Positions 11,518-25,720 of a DNA stretch of 64,000 nt are shown here, piece after piece. The notes beneath the pieces are model-generated. The model saw only the letters and a list, made by a program, of their open reading frames with translations, searched no databases and was not told the DNA's origin. Origin of the DNA: Lithospermum erythrorhizon. Taxonomy: Eukaryota; Streptophyta; Magnoliopsida; Boraginales; Boraginaceae. The stretch covers positions 1 through 64,000 of the forward strand of contig JADFUC010001928.1 of the NCBI GenBank assembly GCA_019722365.1, read 5' to 3'. Every line of letters starts with the position of its first letter. Position 1 is the stretch's first letter. Both the position numbers and the translations under genes were made by a program.

Positions 11518-14500
11518 AACTTCTGGGGGTTGCCATTAACCGGAAGAAACTGTTAATTTGTTTTGGTATGTAGTGTATGAAAGTACAGTTTTGTATTTTT
11601 TCAATTTTCATTGTCATCTAACACTATTTTATTACTCAAACCCTATTATTTTATTATTTCTTTCAATTTTCATTTGTCATTCTAACATTATTATTTTTTC
11701 TTTATTATTCTACATCTTCTATCTAAATTTATGAAATTTGATCCTTGTCATTGTAATGACTCAAACCCGAAACTTCATCTTTGACAATAATATACGTGAC
11801 CATTAGGTTATGTTAAATGAATTTGGTCATGTTTCAGACAATCTTCATTTCACATAACCACTTAATCAATTAAAATAATTTAAAATAAAAGAAACTTCAT
11901 TAGTATTCTTAAAATTAAACATGACTTTTTTTAATGGTTAGCAGATAAAATATGAGTTGTGTCATTACGAGAACTCTATCGTCTGCAAATATTTGTGTTT
12001 CTTTTTCTTATTATATTACTAAGCATTACATATTTATGAGTCATTTTTTCTTTTTTAATTTTAATATTACATGAAAATTTAATATTTTTCAATTCTTCAT
12101 TCTTCTAATTATTTTCACAAACTAACCAAAATATTTAAATGATTACATAATGTCTCCTCCTCATCATCATTAACACTCACACTACAAAATATATGCTATG
12201 TGATTGACTAATCAAAATATTTTTGAACAAATATTTGTTGTTCAATATTTAATATTGTAACATACAAGAAGTACGTAATGTGTAGTATTAAATTCTATAC
12301 ATATAAATTCTAAGGTAATGGATTGATTTTAGCTTGAATGACTATAATGTATGTTGAAAACAAATCTCACAATTAAATTAGACTAATACCATATGTATCG
12401 ATAAATTAAATATGTCTTTTGGTCCAAAAGCATAATCATCCCATTTAGCTAATTGCATGGAAATGCTGATCTTCGCGACCGTAGTTTTAGCCTACTACTA
12501 ACATTTTCATAAAGCCTATCAAGGCCAACTCCGGCGCTTACCCAATACATTCAAGAAGAGCATAAATGCTTAATATTGTTCTAATTGACTGATGTGATTC
12601 CCATTCGATTCAATTTATTTCATGGTTGGATTTCCGTATTGAACAAAGCAATAATTAAAGCGACCCGATAAGAAGATGATTAAGTTTTTTGCCCAAATAT
12701 TGTCCCCTAATTTAATCGCGGCTGTTCATTTCGTCAAAGGCCGAAATATAAGTGTATCATTGCCATAGACGCTAGACGATGCTTGTGAATCTGGTGTCGA
12801 TGCTCAATTTTGTTCTATAAGATACTACCAGTAGATCTGAAGATATACATGACGAGGTTTGTTGCATGTCCCCATCCATATGATTCTTTTTCCCCCTTTC
12901 TGTCCCCCACCCATATGAATTTAATTATTTCTAAATATACATTTCTCAACTGTATTGAGATTGACTCCTAATAAATTCAAATGTCTTATATGCGACTTTT
13001 TCATATTAAACGTAGTTATAGCTCATTATTATATGCCTAAAAAAGTTACTCTACTTAATATCACCCAATTTGGTGATTAAGATTCTTTATACTTACATGC
13101 AAGCTATGATCTCTATCCTCTCATGCGATCAAATCCCCGATTCCCACTTCTACACATTGATCAATCATTTTCTTAAGACCTTATTCCAAAAAAATGGGTT
13201 AAATATGAATTGATATTCTCCATTCATTTTAATCGACTTTCTACATATCAGATAAATTCGACCTTCACTATATTAATTATATTATTAAAAATTAATATTA
13301 TGAAAGTTATTTTAAAAGATCTAATCCGATTATATAAATTTTATATTTTTTAGAATAAAGAATAATTAATATCATTGGCCAAAATTTAATTTCAAAAAAT
13401 TCAAAAAGACAATTAAATTTATCATGAAAGAATTGCTAATATAATTATTTCATATGATTTGATTCCGGTGCATTTGGTCCATGTTAATGGCATCATAATA
13501 ATCTAGTCTCCGATGTTATCAGTTATATCTGGTTGGTAGACGCCTGTAAAATGTGGACGATTCGAACGAATACGATTGTTGGCCTTCTGGCATCATACTG
13601 CAATATTTTGACATTTTCAGGGCTAATATGTAATAATACTACTATTTATGACTAAACTGTATTAGGATCACATTATTTGGAACTATATTAGTAATTAATT
13701 CTCTGAAATCATATAATCTCATAATCATGTTCCCAGCTCCTATACTTGTGTTAATTATAAAGTGGCACCCACGATTGAGTCGATCAATCAACTTTGGGAA
13801 TAGGAGAGTAACCCCAACTCCTGAACTTATTATCGGGTTGATCAAGGAGTTATCTCAACTGGGCTACCTCGGTCCATGTAATAAATACTATCTAAAAAAT
13901 CAATAATCAAAATTTAAAACTGAATAATTGCTAAGGGATGAAAGAGTATTATTCAAAAGCTTCCCAAATCAAAAGAACGAAATGATTAGAGTAATAAACA
14001 ATCAAATGATGAGATTTTGTTCCATACCGCATGTGAATTTAATTTTGCAGTAGTTTCCAGCAGTAGTTGAATCAATAAAATCTTTAATGTTTATCAATCA
14101 CATGTGGATTTGTGGTACAGGTTGACCATATGGCTCTTGGCACCTTTGGCTAGAGGACAAGTGATAATGCTGTTGGTACCAACCTAGCTACAAGTTTATT
14201 GGGTGGAGTGGGAATTATCTAAATTGCCACCACGACTATTATACTGATTTTCATGTTTGTGATCGCTGCAACCACATCGTAGTTTCACAGATCTAGCCAA
14301 ACTATCCATATCATCAGCCCGTTAAACGTGCTAACTATAAAAAGCAGCTTTTAGATCTATTTTTGGACTAAAAATACACTGAATGAATATTTTGGGGAAA
14401 ACATAAATTACAAAAATGAAACTTTAATCGTTAATAAACTAATCGATCTTAATTAATAATTTTGATAAATTTTATTAAATTTATGTTTTCCTCAAAATAT

Positions 14501-15890
14501 TATATAAATTATACTCTTTTGACTCAAAAAATTTACCTAAATTTTATTTCTCGTTAACATTTAATTGGCGTATTAATTTGGTGCGATCATTTGGCGCACA
14601 CAATAAACACTTATTAGTGACCATTTGCACATCCTGCCATTTATGTGATCAAACCGGCAACGATCACCCAATTGCTGCGACCATTTCGACAACTAATTTC
14701 TTTATTACGGGAGTACCTTCCAATTCATAATTGTCCAAAAATCATTGAACGTAGTCTGTTTCATTGTAATGAGCAATCGTTTTTTATGCTTTATCATGCA
14801 ATGACTTGAAATGTTCAAATAAATTATGTGCATGCGTGTTGGCAATTAGTTAAACTGGTCCAGTTTGAAGAAAGGGGTCAATGATCAATCAACTGGAATG
14901 GTTTATGGTTTGGTGAGTGGGATTATCTTCATTAATCAATAAGAGTTTTTAATTAAGGTTTTGATCAGAATAGAAAGAAGGTTTCAAAGATGATTGATTG
15001 ATGAAGAAGATGAGTCTAAATTCAATTCTTTTAAAATTTTAAGATTTAAAAATAGACCGACAAAAATAACCACCATGACTCTCGATCAAAGACTAACCCC
15101 AAAAAATCAGTTAATGATTGGGCATGTAACTCGAGAGCCGTTGAAGTGACGGTTTAACACTTTTAAAAAATATCTATGATGAAAATAGATAGAGTTTAAA
15201 GTACGATTATTTTTTACCGTTGTTAATCTAGTAAGGTATGCTTGAAATAAGGTTGATCGAATGAGAAATTTAAGTAGCATTATTGATAGTCATTGTTATT
15301 AACATTTTTTTATTTTTTCGTTCTAACAAGTAAAAACAGAAAATAAATGTTTTTTGTGTTAAACTAAAGAATAAAATATATTTGGTAATAATTTTTGTTT
15401 TACAAGATGATTGTAATTATCCATCGTAATAACCTTTCATCTCCATCTCCTAACTCCGTACTTCTTTTGAATATATTTTTTACAAAAGATTTTTTGTGAA
15501 AATGATTGTAAGGACACATTTTTACATGTCTAATAATAAAAATAAATTTGAAGATAATAAATTATGTCATTGCAAATGATCTTTATATTGTTATTTGATT
15601 TGATGCGATGTGGTTTACAATATATACTATTCTCCTTTCTTACTTTTTACAGTTTAATTCAATTCGAGGACTTGGATCAGTTATTCTTGAATTGTTGAAT
15701 TTGAAATCTTGAATATTTTAGTATAGCTTGAGATAAGATTTTGACAATAACTTTAATGCATCTTGGACTAATAAGGTTCAATAGTCGAAACGCTGTTACC
15801 TAAATTCCTGATAAAGTTTGAAAATGGCTTGATTTTTTAACCTTGTTTGACTTGTAAGCTAGTTGATTGAATGCAGTTTGAGTGTTAAAG
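11518..15890. other. AT-rich intergenic DNA upstream of CBSX5
   Basis: No coding sequence is supported here. The only structure noticed is an inverted repeat at 14389-14411 and 14478-14501, which looks like a small MITE or hairpin. The short ORFs in the region are AT-rich noise. Confidence 0.6.
14389..14501. repeat. Short inverted repeat, MITE-like
   Basis: The left arm ATTTTGGGGAAAACATAAATT pairs with the inverted right arm ATTTTGAGGAAAACATAAATT across a loop of about 65 bp. Weaker similarity extends outward on both sides. No clear target duplication was found. Confidence 0.5.
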
Positions 15891-18539
15891 CTAAGGGTCC
15901 GTTTGGGAACTCTAACTTGTTTTTAATTTTTAATTTTATTAAATAAAATAAAATCATATTATTGTTTTGTGTTGCATTGCAAAAACAGAAAAGAAAAATG
16001 CGCGTTTGGAACTATTCTTGGGGTTAAAAAATAGTATTTGGGAACTTTCTCTAAAATGTTCAGTGGCCATTCCTTGAATGAAATGGAATGTATAATCCAA
16101 AGATATCAAACATTTTGAGTGGCCATTCCATCAATTCGCATCATTCTACCTAACTGGGAAGAGCAACAAAAGTTTCATGATCTGCACTAATATTCAATGG
16201 CCATTCCATGAATTCCCATCATTCAACCAATTACAAAAAACTTGTTCTACTACTCCTGCTTGAAAGACGAGAACTTGCAAACTTATAACAGCTACCATAG
16301 CCATTTTCAAGTTTCTCTATATCCATCATACCCGTAACACTATAATGTTCCACCACACCTGTAACCTTGACCCCAGCAGCTTATCTGACCTTGTCGGGAG
16401 AAAGTAGAGGGAATAAATTATCTGACCTCGTCGATTTCCTCCAAAAAAATATTATATTAGGGAAGCTAGGATTTTCTAATATTAGAGACTAGAGAAAGAG
16501 AAATTTTCGGAAAATATATGTCAAAATAAATATGTGAGTCGTTGGAGTCGAAGCCTAGACCACTTAAGTGACTCCGTGTTTCAGTAATTTCGCAACCGAG
16601 AAAGCAAGATTTCTTTGTTGCGTGATTTTCACTTATTGATTTATTTTTTTCGCTGATTTGATGATTTCTCTGTTTCTTGAAGACTTGATAAAACTTTGAA
16701 TGTTTGATAGATTGAAGCTTTGAATATTAAATGTAGCTTGAATGTAGGGGGAGCATTTTGTTATTTGTATCGAGTTTTATCTCTTCTTCTACCTCCCGTG
16801 TTACTTGAGAAAACTAATTCCAAGACAATTTTTTCCGAGGCAAAAAATTGTTCCCATTTTACCCTACCCATTTTGAGCCACGCAAAGCTGAAAGATAACT
16901 TAACAACACCCATTATTTGTGAATATAAGCCGGAAAATCGATACACAAATATTTAATTAAATGAACGCATCAACGCGCCACAGATAATAACGGCATTAGT
17001 TTGTTTAGATAACAAACAAACACCGTGTCGTTTTATGATTGGCATTCTGTAGATAATGTAGTAAATTAATTAATTTTAATTAATAAAATTTATTTTATGA
17101 TTTATTAATTTAATTAATATTTAACCGACATGACGCACACAGTGCTCACCGAGTTGACCAAATTCAAGCCGTGAAAAAATAATGGTGGCCTCCCCGGATT
17201 CAGGACCTCGCTAATTTTAAAGTTGTAATTAGGATTTTGCATTAATTAAACTCAATTTTAAACCTAGAATAGTGGGTTTAAATATACCGAATCCTAAATT
17301 AATGCAACGAGGAAATGTCGGGTCAATAAATAAACTACCTCAATCTAAAAAGGCACTAAATAGCGCCCAACTCCTTTCGAGAGTAAGTCATAAGAAATAT
17401 CTCTACTCTGGCCCAGACTAAAATCTAACGATCATATCGTGATTCAATTTAAAACGAATCGTAAATAGACCAAAGCCTATATAAATTGTTAAAAATCTAG
17501 TATGAATTATACTTGTGATTAATCACCAATTCATACATCCCGGATCCTCAAAATGATATAAATCAATCTAAAACACATAATTACTATATGAATACGAGAG
17601 TACTTACATAGCAGCGGAAAACAAACGAAATCACCCCTTCAAGCAATGCCCTCTCGTGTATCCCCTTTCAGAAATGCACTCCAATTGCTTAACCAACACC
17701 AAATAGGTGTTTTCTAGATTGCACACACACACTGCAGTGGACTCAATCCAAAACTCAACTGCTAGAAGCTTTTATTTAACAAACGAAGAGAGAATTTTCT
17801 TCCAAAGGAGTAGGGAGGCGGTTATATCGACGAGGCAACGTTATGATTTCATATCTAATGAAAAACCCTTGTCTCATTCCTCTATATACCAATTCCTATT
17901 TTAACTCCGAAGCAACTCGTTAAGAAATCAACTTAACTCGTTAACTTAATTAGATCGCTTATGTTTCTAATTAAATACGCAGTCACGAGTTGTTCTATTT
18001 TAATTAACTTAATCAAGTCAATTAAAGTACTAACGAAGTCACTATCAAATAAGTATCAGTTATTCATCAATTTCACCGTTTAATTAATTAAACTAACAAG
18101 TTTTCAACTTTCACTGATGTTCATCAATATATTTGACAAATATATATGTTATATATATATATATATATATCAAAAAAATACATCTCAATTTACAAGTCTT
18201 TGCTTAATTTCATACATGAAATATAACTAAATGTCACCTATGTATGACCTTCTAGCTCGATATTTAAGTTGTATAATAAATAATAATTTGACCAATTACT
18301 ATTATTATAACGATTAACGAAGAAGATCTAGCAATCGCTCATAACCCCTTTTTTTAAATTACTTACGAGAATCTAACTAGTAATATACAATTACTAAGGT
18401 GAACATTGTTCCAAAGAGAATCGTGATTTAACCAATCGTAAATGAATCGATACATAATTATCTAACGCATAATAATAAAACGGAATCATTCATCGATTTC
18501 CAACATAAAATGCTCCCTTTATATTTTTGAAATAAAGTG
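15891..18539. other. Intergenic DNA with minor repeats
   Basis: GGGTCCGTTTGGGAAC at 15896 resembles the terminus of a plant DNA transposon, but the partner end was not found. Three related copies of a GGCCATTCCAT...ATCATTC motif lie near 16065, 16119 and 16199. A TA microsatellite sits at about 18150-18170. No gene is supported. Confidence 0.5.
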
Positions 18540-21496
18540 GTGGATCATAAGCAAAAAAGGCTAAGGAAAAAGGTGAAAAACCGGCAGTAAAAGCTACAGA
18601 AGAAGATCACAAGGACACCAAACACCTCCGCATCAAGATTCAAAGGGAAAGGCCAGACACCAAGCATCAGACGCCTAACACACCTAAGGCCGGCAATCCG
18701 ACTCCGCAAAAGTGGAGTTGTCCATCCCCAACAAGTTCTGTAGAAACATGCCGCGTGCCCCCACTCAAATCAAGTCAAGGATATGCATCAAGTTGTTGAA
18801 GTTTTTTCCTTTAATATCAAATAGGTAAGCTGAATATACTGTGAGTGAAAGCGACCATCCCACAAGTTGACGGTAAGCCGAGTTGTCCATCCAACCTCCC
18901 CAAGTGAATCAAAGTGGGGACCAATACAAGCCCTCGCTTACATCAAGTTAGTTTCATTGCTGCTAAGGCCTCACCCACCAAACTGGCAGCCATCAGAGCT
19001 ATCCCGACAAGGACACATATCCAAGTCACTGCATCAGTCCTACCACAAGTACATATCCAACAAAGAGGGTCAAACACGAGTCACCTACATATCCAACAAA
19101 AGTTAAGGTCAAGCATCCAGCCAAATTTACCTATACAGCTAGTTTAACGAGTCCAAGTCCTACTATCCGCCCACATCTCAAGCGATCAAAGTTCAAGATA
19201 AAAATCAAGTTCATACAACCACATCTGCGTCGTCAGTACCTGTCTGACCATATCCAACGAAGATCAAGTCCTCGGCCCCAATCCCCGTCTACGACACATA
19301 TCCAAATCAACATCACCCACCACTGAAGTCCATATCAAGCCAAGTCATATCGTAGACGCCAAAGATAATGTAGGAGAGATAACTGGGATCGATAGTCTAA
19401 CGCCAACCATTTGATAAATTCCTTTCGTACTAAGTGAAGGTTTCCTAAGGGATTTATTATTTGCTCATTATAATAAAATCTTCCTCCGCGATACACCTGT
19501 AGTCCCGGACTATCTCTCACTGGCTGCTCCTCGACTCCATGTAAGCCCTTCAAGATGAATCCAACTGAGGTCTCCAGCCCAACATACTACTGTGAGCTAT
19601 AGCAACGCGGGCACATCCGGCACCCGACTGCACTTCCTACATAGCCCTGATCTACACGTCTCATATTAGTGAGGACATTGAATTGGCTACCAAAGCCTAC
19701 TCAACTTCAAGCGTACTATCACTATCCAACAAGTGTTTCTACACCCAAATACATCCTCGAGTTAAGCCTATCCAGATACGTCATACTTTAAACCCAAGAC
19801 TTAACATATCCATCATCATGACGACCGAATCACCACCATAGAAGAGCGTATAACCTCTAACCAAGATGGTTGTAAGAAATGGCTACATTACGCCGTCAGA
19901 AGCAGTCTCTATCCCACATTTACGTAAAATGACATACCGACTGTGCTAACACCGGACAAGCTACAAAGGCCAGCCTGGTGGCCACAATCTCAAGAGCGCC
20001 TAAGACTGCGGCAGTCGCCTGACACCCCTCACCCACCGCTACATCAAGTTTCAAGCACGTCCCACGGACCAACAACTTAAAGTGGGGAAGACCTATGCAT
20101 CTCATCTGATTGAACCATGCTACCTCACCGCACAACTAAGTGGAGTTCATTGGGGCAATCAAAGACACCTGTGATAAAAAGCCAGTCGCCTTCATACTCC
20201 TACGTCAAGCCCTGCCAGCCTCCCGAGATGTAGAGGTTGAAAATGCCCTACTGCTCAAGCTCCCATGTTTCTCGAGGTTTTCCAGCCCTGCCATTGGCTG
20301 ATGTTTCTACGACATGCTACGCTGGGATTCCCACATCATGTAAAACACGCAACAACGCCGAACAAGCGGAGATCATATGGTCAAGCAGCTTGTCCGCCAC
20401 TAAAAGGCAATGCATTCGAAAGTGGTACAATCGAAATGAATCGCATCACCGATAGTCGGGCATAGTTGGAATGAGTTCCTCGACCCACTTCTTCTTCAAA
20501 GACACTGTAAGAATAAGTTTAAGTCCGATAGCTAACCGTGCCAAACAGGCTGCAAGAATCGGGTTACCGAATTACATCAACTCACGGAGGAGCCCAAGCC
20601 ACAAATGTAAAGACAAGTTTCGAGTCCTTTCTTGCCATCAAAGATGTGCATGCTGTGGGATAAATGGACTTCAAGACATCCCCGCAGTGGGATACTACCA
20701 AAGACCTTCGAGCAACTATCCACTAGAAAGTTAATATTTATACGAGCCGATCATAGCGTTAGAACAAAAGAAGAAGCGCCATCACGTAGTAGTTTCCTTA
20801 TAAGGCCAAATACGAAAGTGCAGCAAGGCTGCGGAAGCATCCAAAATCGTAGGTAAAGCAGGATGCCCATGCCACTTCCAAATCAACCAAGCTCCCCTTT
20901 CAAGACTATAACGAAGGACTCACCTCGAGACAAGCAATTTACACTAAAGGAAATGCAAGCCGCGAGGCACTCTTCTTCTAGCTCGACATCCTCGGGATGC
21001 CTGGTGAGTTGCTCATGAAAAGCCGATCGAGTCGAGCCCAAGTCACCGAAGCCGTCAATGTATAATGTAACTCCGACTACCATAAGTACCATCTGCACTA
21101 GCACATGTAGAAATGCTTCATCTTCAAGGAGAGTATGGACTGGCCTCGGCTGTGTGCACATTATATCACTGAGGAAGACAAAGTTCCCACCAACCACATA
21201 ACCCCGCCATCCTCAAGAAACAAGCCTAAAGCGCTGTAAGACTTTGGAGAAACAAGTTAAACTCCGGGATTTGTTGGGAGACTACCCAAGCGATCTCGAC
21301 TGGCGAAGACATAGAGGAGTCATTCCATATGTACATGTAGGTCAAGCACCTGCAGCGGAGACAACCTCGTGGCGCGCCTAAACAACCCTGGGAGGTCCCT
21401 CAAAGCTTCATAGTCACATTCAATGCACGAAGACACGCCGTAAGAAGACGTGACCACAACTCCGCCTCTACATCCGGGTACTTATGTGATGTCAAG

Positions 21497-24400
21497 ATGA
21501 GAAGAATGCTAGTGGATGGAGGATCAGCGGTAAACATACTACCTCTCCACCCTCGCTCGAGGTATTCCTCGATAGCACCGCAGCCCGCTGCGGTCACGAT
21601 ACAAGGCCGCACGTATAATGACAAGCTGGAAGCGCTACGGATCCACTGTAATAGGCGACTGAGACAAATATCATGGTTCCACGCGACGATCAAGGCCAGA
21701 CACAAGTGCCATGGATCCACAAAGAATGTGTACCCTTCAACTCTACATTAATGTTTGGCACTGCAAGGATGGCGTAGAAAGGACAATCGTGGCGTATGAG
21801 AATCGCTCACTCATCAAGAGGCACACTTTGCTGATGCCAAGTTCTCACAAAATGAAGAAAGACGACGGATAATGTGTGAAGCAGCCTGCAGGCGCCTAAA
21901 GTAGCCCAGCCAAGCCATCCCAACAAAGAATAAGCCGCTGAACCACTCAAAGGCTAATTCTACCTCTTACCATCACCCCAAAGTCGAAAAGTGGAATCAT
22001 GAGCACTCAAAGTGGTTCAGACATGGCCAAAGATCAAAGATGATACGAATCAAGTCCTATATCTCAAAGGTGCTACTTAATTCCCCACATCTAAATCCAA
22101 AGCAAGTTACAATCGAAACACAGAAAAGCAAATATGGCCCGAATAAAACTCAAGAGAAGCTACAACAAAGGCTACCCATCAAAAAACTCAACAACCTGGA
22201 CGCAAGACCAAGCCACCGTGATTCTCACAAGAGTGGTCGATAAAACTCAAAGCCATAACGATCAAGGCTCCTTAGAGAAACAAAGGCCTTATCGACAACA
22301 TAACTCTAGTATGAAAGCATTTACGGCATAAATCTGAATCGTTTTAAACGGGGCGACGAGTGCAAAGTAACTTAAAATTGGGGCATAGGTGTCAACTCGC
22401 TCTCGCCGCGTATATCCATAACAAAATGAGAATGGTTTAACGCCCCTGGGCAGCTAAGAAGCAGTGCATCTTCATTGCACATTACCATCGGCTTTAAAGT
22501 GGGAGCTTGCCACCGTAAGACGCAATTCACGCACTCCCCAAGGTTAAGAATAAAGTCACAACCACAAATATGAGTCGAATCTAGGTCAATCTAGGCACTA
22601 TGGAACATCCACAATCTTCTACCTATGCCAAGACTTAACTCCAAATTTATAGAAGCGTAATACATCACCTACCACGCAAGGCGGCGCCAGTTACCAAACA
22701 AAGACAACTTAGATCTCCGACCGAACTTGTCCCATCCATGAGGCTTTAAGTCAATAGGTTAATCAACGCTGGGTCTGTTGAAAGTTGTTATACCCCACTT
22801 GGGTATCAATCATCAGCCCTAGTACGCAAGTTAAGAACGGATGATCGTAGTGATGCCAGAGACTTTAGACTAATCACGCATGCCCAAAAAAGACGACTTT
22901 CCACTCCCCATACCAAAAACTCACGTTAGATACAACCACGGACACGGCCATTAACCTTCATAGATGGCTCTTCTGGCATAACCGCATCGCACGGGCACCA
23001 AACAGATGAAGAATCGAAGATTCGACCTAAAAAGTGGTATCACCGCTAAGGTCAAGCTGCTGGATCAAGAATGTGTGATCAACTACTGTAGGGTACGTAC
23101 ATATTCGATGATATGCCGCATAAAAATGTTGAGTCTACGTAGATGACCCGGGTAGAATGAAGTTAGTTAAAAGAGAAGATCATTCCCAAGACCTAAGAAA
23201 TGCTCTTAACGGCTCAGCATACCACCAAGATGAACCCTCTCTGCAGATTCAGATAACCTCAGAAAGTTCCCGGCTTTGTTGTTAAAATTAAGGCACGGCA
23301 TCAGTACTGAAATTGCCAAAGATCGGACGAAATAGTTGCAACGCCGAATCCTCAAACTGCATTTAGCCCAAGAGTCTACAAGTGAAAGCTGGGTATCTAC
23401 GACGCTTTTATATCAAACTCCTCGCGAAAGCGCCGCCTTAAGCCATTTAAGAAAGTGCACTTCATACGTTGACGCAGTCTGTTCGTAACTTACAAGAGAT
23501 GTCAAAGCCTACTCATGAAGCCTACCAAGACGGGCCGCACCTATCCAGGTAAAGCCCGCCATTCTCTGTATGTGAGCAAGCCAAGTAGAACAATCGCAGG
23601 GGCACTGCTAGCCCAAGAAAACGAAGAGGACAAGGAAAATGCACTCTACTACCTTAGCAGGAGGATGACTTAACGAAGCTGAAATACACATTCCATCGAG
23701 ATTGCAGTTCGCCCTCATCTATACAAAAGTTGAAGCTCTATTTCTAGGCTCACACCGCCGCCGATCTCAAAAGTGAATCGATCAACATGTGATATCAAAC
23801 CGGTGATGTCGATCGCCCAACTGTGATAGTATTTACAAATACAATAGTTCTAGAGATCATCTATACCAAAAGCTATATCAAGTGACGTTGTTGGCGGATT
23901 TCCTAGCGCATCATCCTCAAAAAGGTGAATGGGAGTTTTACGACTAACCTGTGATTTAAGATGTCATGAACGTAAGAAATGTCTCCACAAGATGTACTTT
24001 GATGGCACTCACACCGTAAAGGTGCATGGTACTGTGATCTTCCTCACCCCTAACAAGATCTTCTACCTTATTCATTCTCCCTAAGTCACAACTGCTCGAA
24101 CAATGTCACGTATCACTAGGCGCTAATATCGGTTGGGGTCGCTAACGAGCCGGACATTCACCACTGAAATCTATTTGGGACTCACAACTTCATGATCAAA
24201 CAAATGCTAGAGACTGCTGCTCAAGAATTTCGAATTAATTTTGCACTACCTGGTGATGCTACATCTTCATCGCAATCTATCCACTTAGTCTCAATCAAAG
24301 ACGTCAGCGAAAAGATGAACAAACAGCGTAGATCCCTCGCTGATCGCCATACTTAACTTATCCCAAGTAACCAAAGTTCCCAGATAAGGAAAAGCTGTGG

Positions 24401-25720
24401 TCACGCCTCTATTCGAGGTACAAGAATACGAGGTGGTGAACGGTAATAGAAAGTACATAACTACCACCTCAGCGCCCCAAAGACCGGGAGACAACCTTTC
24501 ATCGACTATCTACAACACGAAGACTCCCGTAAATTCTCGTAAGTTAGGTAGACATTAAGGAAAGCCCCATGATTCATGTACTACAACGGTATTCTCTTCT
24601 AAGGTCATTCAGTGGAAATCTTATCATGATGTCTTTCGACACCTGAAGCAGCCTCGTGCCACGGTAACTGCAAGACACTGAGTACGGGCTCATAACCGAG
24701 CTGTTGAATTTTCAAATAAAAGAACGGGATACTACTAGCCCAATTAGCGGTGAACGACCGTATGGATTATGCGCGACCCCTCGTAAGCTACGCCGCTTAA
24801 ACGCAAACTTCTATTCATATCAAATTCCCCCGGAGTTATTGCATCCTACGACAAAGATCGTGGCCATTCACCTACGGAGGATGGAGATGGTCGCACTAAC
24901 GCCAATCGCCAGCTAAGAAGACACATCTACATCCTTGCAGACATGTGCTACTTCCAAGCGGGCGTAAGCTCTACTCACTATTAACCTAGAGAAAAGCGAG
25001 GAAGTTTCATTCTTTCATCAAATAAACATCGCCTATCATACGTGGAGCGCATAGTGCATCATCACGGACACAATGGAAATTGCTCGACAATAAGGCGAGA
25101 AATGACCCATGAAAGCCACAAATTAAGTTCAAGAAGTATCACTCGTCCATGTACTACCCACAAGCCAATGGTTTAGCAGAAGCCTTCAACAAGACCCTTT
25201 GCAATATCCTGAAGAAGGTAGTGAACAAGTCAAAGAAGAATCGCACGGTAGATAAAAGAGGCGCTACGGGCATATATAGAACAACACACTAAAACACCCA
25301 CACACAAGCCACCCTGTGATGCTGTTACCTACGGACTGCCCGCCCTCCTTGGGAAGTACAAATCATCGCTAGATGGCAAAGGAAACGTAAGGATTTACCT
25401 GTACAGTTTACGCAGCCCAGTCGCAAGAAAGACCACTTGACGAGCAATACTAAGCACAACACAAAGACTACATAATGTTACTAGTCTCTCATCTCGAAGT
25501 CATATGAACAAAGGCGCCCGCCAACGTCCTATCGTTGGAGACACGGTGGCCGGGCCGCCGAAGGCCCATTTAATTCGCGAAAAAATGCAAAATGGTAATT
25601 AATGAACGGACCATATGCGCGCAGTTGGGCCACACCAAGTGGTCGCACTGTCGCTATGACTAAAGGTAGGACCCATCAGGTCGCTATTTCGAAGAAATAC
25701 TACCCAAAATCAAGAAAAGG
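21497..25720 (+). pseudogene. Tat-lineage pol polyprotein remnant (PR-RT-RH-aRH-INT)
   Basis: The protease has RMLVDGGSAVNILP at 21503-21544 and a VYPSTLH tail near 21730. RT shows PKDDFPLPIP near 22890, a relic of MDGSSGYNQI near 22965, FDDMPHKNVE near 23107, and the catalytic YVDD near 23133. RNase H keeps GALLAQENEEDKENALYYLSR near 23605-23670. A second RNase H begins KMYFDG near 23990, after an ADFLAHHP linker near 23900. The integrase C-terminal half reads SSMYYPQANGLAEAFNKTL at about 25147-25204, then a TPTQAT relic, and the frame fades after KKYYP near 25700. Fragments sit in all three frames, so this is a dead copy. Confidence 0.85.

Noticed and set aside
18150..18170. TA dinucleotide run
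   Set aside because: A plain microsatellite in AT-rich DNA. It is not evidence of an origin or promoter.
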